From the NCBI GenBank assembly GCA_005881495.1, contig VBHI01000202.1, forward strand, positions 1 through 37,210: a DNA stretch of 37,210 bases, written 5' to 3'. Below, one piece after another: positions 33,135 to 37,210 of this stretch. The DNA comes from Chloroflexota bacterium. GTDB lineage: Bacteria; Chloroflexota; Ktedonobacteria; Ktedonobacterales; Ktedonobacteraceae. The position numbers were made by a program, and so were the translations under genes. How positions within the stretch are numbered: the stretch's first letter is position 1; each line of letters starts with the position of its first letter. The notes under the pieces are model-generated. The model ran no database searches and was not told the origin of the DNA. It saw only the letters and a program-made list of their open reading frames with translations.

Positions 33135-33485
33135 TTAGCGACCGGCGTCTGCCGGATCATCTGAAACGATTACCGTGATATGGCAGAAGCGCCGCAGAAT
33201 GCGAGCAGCCTGTCCACGAGAACGTGCTTTCACACGTTTGATCCGGAATGAATCGTCCGCCACAATATTCAGAATATATAGATCATCTGGATTGAGATTA
33301 TAGTTATTCTCCGCGTTTGCCGCTGCCGACGACACAACTTTACTTACAGGTGTCGCGCCTGCGTTGGGCAGGAACTGGAGAATAGCCAGAGCCTCAATCA
33401 CTGATTTCCCTTTCACCGCGTTGGTGACTAGACGCATCTTGCGCGGCGATATGCCAATATCTTTCGCAATAGCCCTGACTTGCAT
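33135..33485 (-). CDS. rplV: 50S ribosomal protein uL22
   Basis: The 116-residue protein lines the peptide exit tunnel. It shows [50 protein letters not shown] and the long hairpin region ending [20 protein letters not shown] at 33485 with AGAGGT upstream, just behind the family E palindrome at 33498-33521. Length is normal. Confidence 0.97.
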   Translation of the reverse strand: MQVRAIAKDIGISPRKMRLVTNAVKGKSVIEALAILQFLPNAGATPVSKVVSSAAANAENNYNLNPDDLYILNIVADDSFRIKRVKARSRGQAARILRRFCHITVIVSDDPADAGR

Positions 33486-33497
33486 CTCGTACCTCTC

Positions 33498-33521
33498 GGG
33501 CGCATTGAATTGCGCCCCTAC
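33498..33521 (-). repeat. REP-like palindrome, family E copy 4, between rpsS and rplV
   Basis: The minus strand reads GTAG followed by perfect arms GGGCGCA and TGCGCCC around a 6-nt AT centre. It fills over half of the 41-nt gap and ends 12 nt before the rplV start. Confidence 0.85.
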
Positions 33522-33526
33522 ACTTT

Positions 33527-33814
33527 CTACCGGACCGAACTGGTCTTCTCACTTCTGCCACCCGCATGACCACGGAAATGCCGTGTGGGGGCAAACTCAC
33601 CTAGCTTATGGCCTACCATGTTCTCGGTGATATAGATAGGCACATGGGTCTTCCCATTATGAACACCAATGGTCATAGATACCATTTCGGGAAAGATCAT
33701 TGAAGCACGCGACCAGGTTTTTATCACACGGCGGTCGCCACTGCGCTTCATGGCCAGCACTTTCTTTCTGAGTGATTCATGAATGTAGGGCCCTTTTTTT
33801 CTTGAGCGCGACAT
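33527..33814 (-). CDS. rpsS: 30S ribosomal protein uS19
   Basis: The 95-residue head protein shows [55 protein letters not shown] and [12 protein letters not shown]. Its ATG follows the rplB stop without a gap, with a GGAGGAGG site at the rplB end. Length is normal. Confidence 0.97.
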   Translation of the reverse strand: MSRSRKKGPYIHESLRKKVLAMKRSGDRRVIKTWSRASMIFPEMVSMTIGVHNGKTHVPIYITENMVGHKLGEFAPTRHFRGHAGGRSEKTSSVR

Positions 33815-34654
33815 TTACTTCCTCCTCCTACCAGCATTGCGACGGCGAACGATGAAATGATCGGTTCTTTTGTTGTTACGAGTTTTGTAACCCAGAGCAG
33901 GTTTTCCCCAGGGTGTCTGTGGCTGCCCACCGATTGGCGCACGGCCTTCACCGCCACCATGTGGATGGTCGACAGGGTTCATAGCAGATCCACGGACGGC
34001 TGGGCGACGGCCCATATGTCTTGAACGCCCAGCTTTACCAATGCTGCGGTTCTCGTGATCGATATTACCTACCTGGCCAATCGTCGCCATACAAAGAATA
34101 TGAACACGCCGCTGCTCGCCAGAAGGCAAGCGAAGAAGAGCGTAGTCACCCTCCTTTGCCATCAGCTGCGCACCTGCGCCAGCCCCGCGTGCCATTTGGG
34201 CTCCCCGTCCTCGCTCTAGCTCAATGCAGTGAACGGTAGTGCCTGTCGGGATGTTCTTGAGCGGCAGTGCATTGCCTGGCTTAATATCGGCCTCTGGTCC
34301 TGCCGAGACCCGGTCACCAACTTTTAGCCCCAGGGGAGCAATGATATAGCGTTTCTCACCATCCAGATAATGCAACAATGCGATACGAGCCGAACGGTTT
34401 GGATCGTATTCAATTGCCGCAACCCTGGCGGGCACACTCAACTTATTGCGCTTAAAGTCAATGATACGATAGGCGCGCTTGGCCCCACCGCCACGATGGC
34501 GGGTGGTAATCTTACCCTGGTTATTGCGGCCAGCGTGCTTATTCAATTTGACGGTCAGAGATTTCTCTGGCCTTGTCTTGGTGATCTCCTCAAATGTCGA
34601 AACTGACATGCCGCGACGCCCAGGAGAAGTTGGTCGGTACTGTCTAATTGGCAT
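33815..34654 (-). CDS. rplB: 50S ribosomal protein uL2
   Basis: The 279-residue protein is needed for subunit joining and the peptidyl-transferase centre. It shows [40 protein letters not shown], a [20 protein letters not shown] block and the [20 protein letters not shown] signature with its conserved His. Length is normal. ATG at 34654. A family F element fills the gap to rplW. Confidence 0.98.
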   Translation of the reverse strand: MPIRQYRPTSPGRRGMSVSTFEEITKTRPEKSLTVKLNKHAGRNNQGKITTRHRGGGAKRAYRIIDFKRNKLSVPARVAAIEYDPNRSARIALLHYLDGEKRYIIAPLGLKVGDRVSAGPEADIKPGNALPLKNIPTGTTVHCIELERGRGAQMARGAGAGAQLMAKEGDYALLRLPSGEQRRVHILCMATIGQVGNIDHENRSIGKAGRSRHMGRRPAVRGSAMNPVDHPHGGGEGRAPIGGQPQTPWGKPALGYKTRNNKRTDHFIVRRRNAGRRRK

Positions 34655-34675
34655 CTCTCAACACCTTCCTCCTTT

Positions 34676-34730
34676 CATCCCTGCTGACTGAAAGTAGAAG
34701 CGCTAGCTTCGTTGCAGGGATGGATAAGAG
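34676..34730. repeat. Family F structured element, copy between rplW and rplB
   Basis: It has the same 55-bp length and outer arms (CATCCCTGC/GCAGGGATG) as the copy at 28862. The inner hairpin here is GAAGC-GCTA-GCTTC, preceded by GTAG. Compared with the other copy one stem pair changes from C-G to A-T, which preserves pairing. It lies 3 nt behind the rplW stop and 21 nt before the rplB start. Confidence 0.87.
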
Positions 34731-34733
34731 CCT

Positions 34734-35030
34734 TTACGCCTTCAATGCGTCGATCGTATACCCCTCTTTGAGAGTAACAATCGCCTTCTTCCACTCATGG
34801 GCCGGTTGAACTCGAGGAGCGGCCCCTTTACGCCGGAACATCTTTACCTTGCCTGGCATACGAATGATGTTGACCGAGACAACCTTCACATTGAACATTG
34901 TCTCAACGGCACGACGTACATCAATTTTGTTTGCCTCTAACGCCACCTTGAAGGTATATTTATTCTGTTCTTGCAGTTTCACTGTTTTTTCAGTTATTAC
35001 ACCGTGGCGCAGTATCTCTGTGATCTCCAC
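34734..35030 (-). CDS. rplW: 50S ribosomal protein uL23
   Basis: The 98-residue protein at the tunnel exit is the docking site for trigger factor and SRP. It shows ILRHGVITEKTVKLQEQNKY, TFKVALEANKIDVRRAVETM, FNVKVVSVN and KAIVTLKEGYTID. GTG start at 35030 with a GAGGAT site. It lies between rplD and rplB, the normal S10 order. Confidence 0.96.
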   Translation of the reverse strand: MEITEILRHGVITEKTVKLQEQNKYTFKVALEANKIDVRRAVETMFNVKVVSVNIIRMPGKVKMFRRKGAAPRVQPAHEWKKAIVTLKEGYTIDALKA

Positions 35031-35048
35031 AGCCTTTATCCTCCTCGC

Positions 35049-35798
35049 CTAGGCTTCTTCAGCTTCTTCGGCTTCTTCGGCTTCTTCATTGTCCATTGTC
35101 GCCGTTACTACCTCGCCACTGCTCTCGTCGTCATTGGCGATTTTGGAACTCGCTTCTTCGGCACTCATGCCATCACCGAACACCATTTCAAGCCAGCGCA
35201 CGGTTTTCACAGGCATAATCAAACAATCATGCTTTAGCAGTTCTACGACGTTAATCGAAGAAACATGCTGTGCCTTAGCAGAAGGAATGTTTCGTAGCGA
35301 AAGAATGACATTTTCGTCGCGCTGTGGCAACATCATCAGTACGCGTTTGCCGTCGAGAGGCAAGTTATCCAGAATTGCCACCATATCTTTGGTGCGAGGG
35401 CCTTCCAATGCCAGATCGCTCAGGACAATGAGCTTCTCATTCGCAACCTTATCCGACAATGCTGAACGAATTGCAAGTCGGCGCATCTTACGTGGTACAT
35501 CATGATGGTAAGGATGCGGCTTAGGGCCAAATACTGTACCGCCATGGCGGAACTGGGGCGAGCGGGTACTTCCCTGGCGAGCACGGCCCGTTCCCTTCTG
35601 CTTATATGGTTTTTTGCCACCGCCCGATACTTCAGCGCGAGTTTTTGTCGAAGCATTGCCTTGACGGCGATTCACCAGTTGCGCAGTCACAACCTGGTGG
35701 AGAACCGCCATATTGGGGGTGACTCCGAACACCTGCTCGCTCAGTTCGAGCTGTTCAACGGCCTCTCCGGCCATGTTATACACTGTAGTCGAGGGCAT
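35049..35798 (-). CDS. rplD: 50S ribosomal protein uL4 with an acidic C-terminal tail
   Basis: The 249-residue protein shows RQGNASTKTRAEVSGGGKKP, YKQKGTGRARQGSTRSPQFR and HDVPRKMRRLAIRSALSDK, which together form the uL4 core with its tunnel loop. The family is usually about 205 residues. The last ~28 residues are acidic and end in repeats of EEAEEA, encoded by a GAAGAAGCC-type 9-bp repeat (35050-35083). ATG at 35798, 9 nt after rplC. Confidence 0.96.
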   Translation of the reverse strand: MPSTTVYNMAGEAVEQLELSEQVFGVTPNMAVLHQVVTAQLVNRRQGNASTKTRAEVSGGGKKPYKQKGTGRARQGSTRSPQFRHGGTVFGPKPHPYHHDVPRKMRRLAIRSALSDKVANEKLIVLSDLALEGPRTKDMVAILDNLPLDGKRVLMMLPQRDENVILSLRNIPSAKAQHVSSINVVELLKHDCLIMPVKTVRWLEMVFGDGMSAEEASSKIANDDESSGEVVTATMDNEEAEEAEEAEEA

Positions 35799-35807
35799 TT
35801 CGGTTAC

Positions 35808-36638
35808 CTACCTCATCACATGCTTCTTAATCATGAGCAAGCCGCCATTGGCACCGGGCACCGAACCCTTGACCAGTAGCAAATTGCGCTCAGGATCAGA
35901 TTGAATCACTTGCAGTTTCTTTGCTGTCACACGCACATTGCCCATTTGACCAGCCATGCGTGTTCCCTTTAAAACGCGACCAGGCGTCGTACCGGAACCA
36001 ATTGAGCCGGGGGCGCGAGTACGGTCTGACTGACCGTGTGTCTTGGGTCCACCACTGAAACCGTGACGCTTGACTCCACCCTGGAATCCTTTACCCTTGG
36101 ATGTGCCAACGATATCAACTGACTCGCCAGCCGTGAACAAGCTTGCATCAAACTGCTTGCCAAGTTCAACTTTTTCCGAAGCTACACCCTCTTGCAGTTC
36201 CACCTCACGTAGGAACTTGAAAGGGCCAAGCTCTGGTCCAGGACGGCGCTGGCGCTTCTCCTGCACTTTGAGCAACTTCTCTATCTGCTTATCTTTTTTC
36301 TCTGTCCCCGCTTCTGCAGCCGCTTCGCGCTTCTCACTTTCCTCACTCTGAGCTTTAGACTTCGCGCGCTGCTCCTGCTGGTATGCTTGCAAACGTTTGC
36401 GCTGTGCTTTTAATAATGGCAGGCTGTGTCCAAGATGCCCCAATGCAGGGCGGGTTACGTTCTTGAGAATCGTTTGTTCAAAACCAATTTGAACAGCCTC
36501 GTAACCATCGTGGGCAACAGTCTTTATCTGTGTCACAATGCAGGGGCCGGCTTCTATCACAGTAACCGGTATGACTGTGCCGTTGGGCCCAAACACCTGG
36601 GTCATGCCGACCTTCCTGCCCAACAATGCATTTAGCAT
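35808..36638 (-). CDS. rplC: 50S ribosomal protein uL3 with a charged internal insertion
   Basis: The 276-residue protein has the uL3 core: [56 protein letters not shown] and [12 protein letters not shown]. The family is normally about 205-215 residues. Residues ~73-138 are extra, rich in Lys, Glu, Gln and Ala (such as [18 protein letters not shown]), and probably a coiled coil or long helix. An AGAGGA site precedes the ATG at 36638. The 151-nt gap to rpsJ holds no clear repeat. Confidence 0.96.
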   Translation of the reverse strand: MLNALLGRKVGMTQVFGPNGTVIPVTVIEAGPCIVTQIKTVAHDGYEAVQIGFEQTILKNVTRPALGHLGHSLPLLKAQRKRLQAYQQEQRAKSKAQSEESEKREAAAEAGTEKKDKQIEKLLKVQEKRQRRPGPELGPFKFLREVELQEGVASEKVELGKQFDASLFTAGESVDIVGTSKGKGFQGGVKRHGFSGGPKTHGQSDRTRAPGSIGSGTTPGRVLKGTRMAGQMGNVRVTAKKLQVIQSDPERNLLLVKGSVPGANGGLLMIKKHVMR

Positions 36639-36789
36639 ATCTTAATCCTCTTTCCTCAACTGTAGTTTCATCGTGCATCGCACTTCTGGGATGTGCTACA
36701 TCAGGTACCTATGTACTACGCATCTGGAGCGTGATACACATGTCAGATCCCTATGCTGCTATCTCACGTAGAGGTGATGCACAGTGTTT

Positions 36790-37107
36790 CTACAGTTTGA
36801 TTTCGATGTCCACGCCTGCGGGCAGATTCAAACGTGTCAGGGCTTCAACCGTTTTATTCGTCGGATCAATAATATCGATCAGGCGCTTATGGGTTCGTAT
36901 CTCAAACTGCTCACGTGAGTCTTTATCGATGAATGGTGAGCGTAAGACTGTATACTTATCGATCTCGGTGGGCAAAGGCACCGGGCCTGAGACACGCGCT
37001 CCAGTTTGCTGGGCTGTATCTACAATCTGCATCGCTGACTGGTCAAGAATACGATGATCATATGCTTTCAGTCGTATGCGTATGCGCTGCTTCGTTCCTG
37101 CGGCCAT
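36790..37107 (-). CDS. rpsJ: 30S ribosomal protein uS10
   Basis: The 105-residue protein, also the transcription factor NusE, shows [39 protein letters not shown] and [19 protein letters not shown]. Length is normal. GGAG lies 7 nt before the ATG. It follows tuf, an order common in Gram-positive-type and Chloroflexi operons. Confidence 0.98.
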   Translation of the reverse strand: MAAGTKQRIRIRLKAYDHRILDQSAMQIVDTAQQTGARVSGPVPLPTEIDKYTVLRSPFIDKDSREQFEIRTHKRLIDIIDPTNKTVEALTRLNLPAGVDIEIKL

Positions 37108-37122
37108 TTCTATCTCCTATAT

Positions 37123-37148
37123 GTAGGGGTTGCAATTATTGCACCCCC
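37123..37148. repeat. REP-like palindrome, family E copy 5, between tuf and rpsJ
   Basis: The plus strand reads GTAG, then GGGTTGCAA and TTGCACCCC arms around a 3-nt centre. It occupies about half of the 54-nt tuf-rpsJ gap and, unlike the in-frame copies, its GTAG is on the strand opposite the genes. Confidence 0.75.
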
Positions 37149-37161
37149 ACCATCGTGAAAC

Positions 37162-37210
37162 TTAGTTTTCGACCCTGGTGCAAACGCCAGCACCCACGGT
37201 GCGTCCACCC
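37162..37210 (-). CDS. tuf: Elongation factor Tu, 3' end only (enters from outside the window)
   Basis: The minus strand gives GGRTVGAGVCTRVEN and a stop at 37164-37162. This is the conserved C-terminus of EF-Tu (family consensus GGRTVGAGVVTKI), the GTPase that carries aminoacyl-tRNA to the ribosome. Only 15 codons are in the window, but the motif and the position before rpsJ make the identification secure. Confidence 0.88.
   Translation of the reverse strand, partial: GGRTVGAGVCTRVEN

Noticed and set aside
36639..36789. 151-nt rpsJ-rplC gap with several GTAG/CTAC words
   Set aside because: No stem of more than five pairs is anchored to them, so I cannot call a repeat or a regulatory leader.
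1..37210. CRISPR arrays, tRNA or rRNA genes, insertion sequences, transposase or phage genes
   Set aside because: I looked for regular direct repeats with spacers, cloverleaf-like sequence and transposase motifs and saw none. The repeats present are dispersed palindromes, not an array.

Overview
The window looks like a chromosomal segment of a Chloroflexota bacterium, most likely of the Ktedonobacteria type. This is an inference from protein character, gene order, moderate GC and abundant short palindromic repeats; no 16S rRNA is present to confirm it. Nearly all of it is housekeeping DNA. The unusual part is a set of short palindromic repeats threaded through it.

Region 1 (1-5941, minus strand) is a purine operon: a promoter near 5912-5941, then a PurS-PurS-PurL fusion (2457-5882), a PurQ-PurM fusion (496-2460, 4-nt ATGA overlap) and the 5' part of purC (1-325). 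Together they cover FGAR to FGAM to AIR, plus the SAICAR step. Region 2 (6225-17064, plus strand) holds dnaE with a good sigma-70-type promoter, a PrsW-like membrane protease, a PknB-type kinase with a large predicted extracytoplasmic domain, and an ECF transporter core (EcfT plus a two-domain ATPase). Region 3 (17164-37210, minus strand) is the fused S10-spc-alpha super-operon. In transcription order it is tuf (3' end), rpsJ, rplC, rplD, rplW, rplB, rpsS, rplV, rpsC, rplP, rpmC, rpsQ, rplN, rplX, rplE, rpsN, rpsH, rplF, rplR, rpsE, rpmD, rplO, secY, adk, map, infA, rpmJ, rpsM, rpsK, rpsD, rpoA, rplQ, truA, rplM, rpsI.

The main discovery candidate is a system of about twenty REP-like palindromes in at least six sequence families (called A to F here). 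Nearly all carry a GTAG tetranucleotide at the foot of a hairpin, the signature known for REP sequences mobilised by RAYT (Y1 HUH) transposases. They fill gaps inside the ribosomal operon. Eight copies are read in frame inside three conserved proteins (PurSL, PurQM, the ECF ATPase), much as described for Rickettsia palindromic elements. One copy is nested inside another family, and some supply the stop codon of the upstream gene. No transposase is encoded in the window.

A second theme is expansion of ribosomal proteins: uL18, bL17 and uL3 carry long internal insertions, uS3 and uS5 carry Arg/Gly-rich tails, and uL4 and uS17 end in acidic tails.
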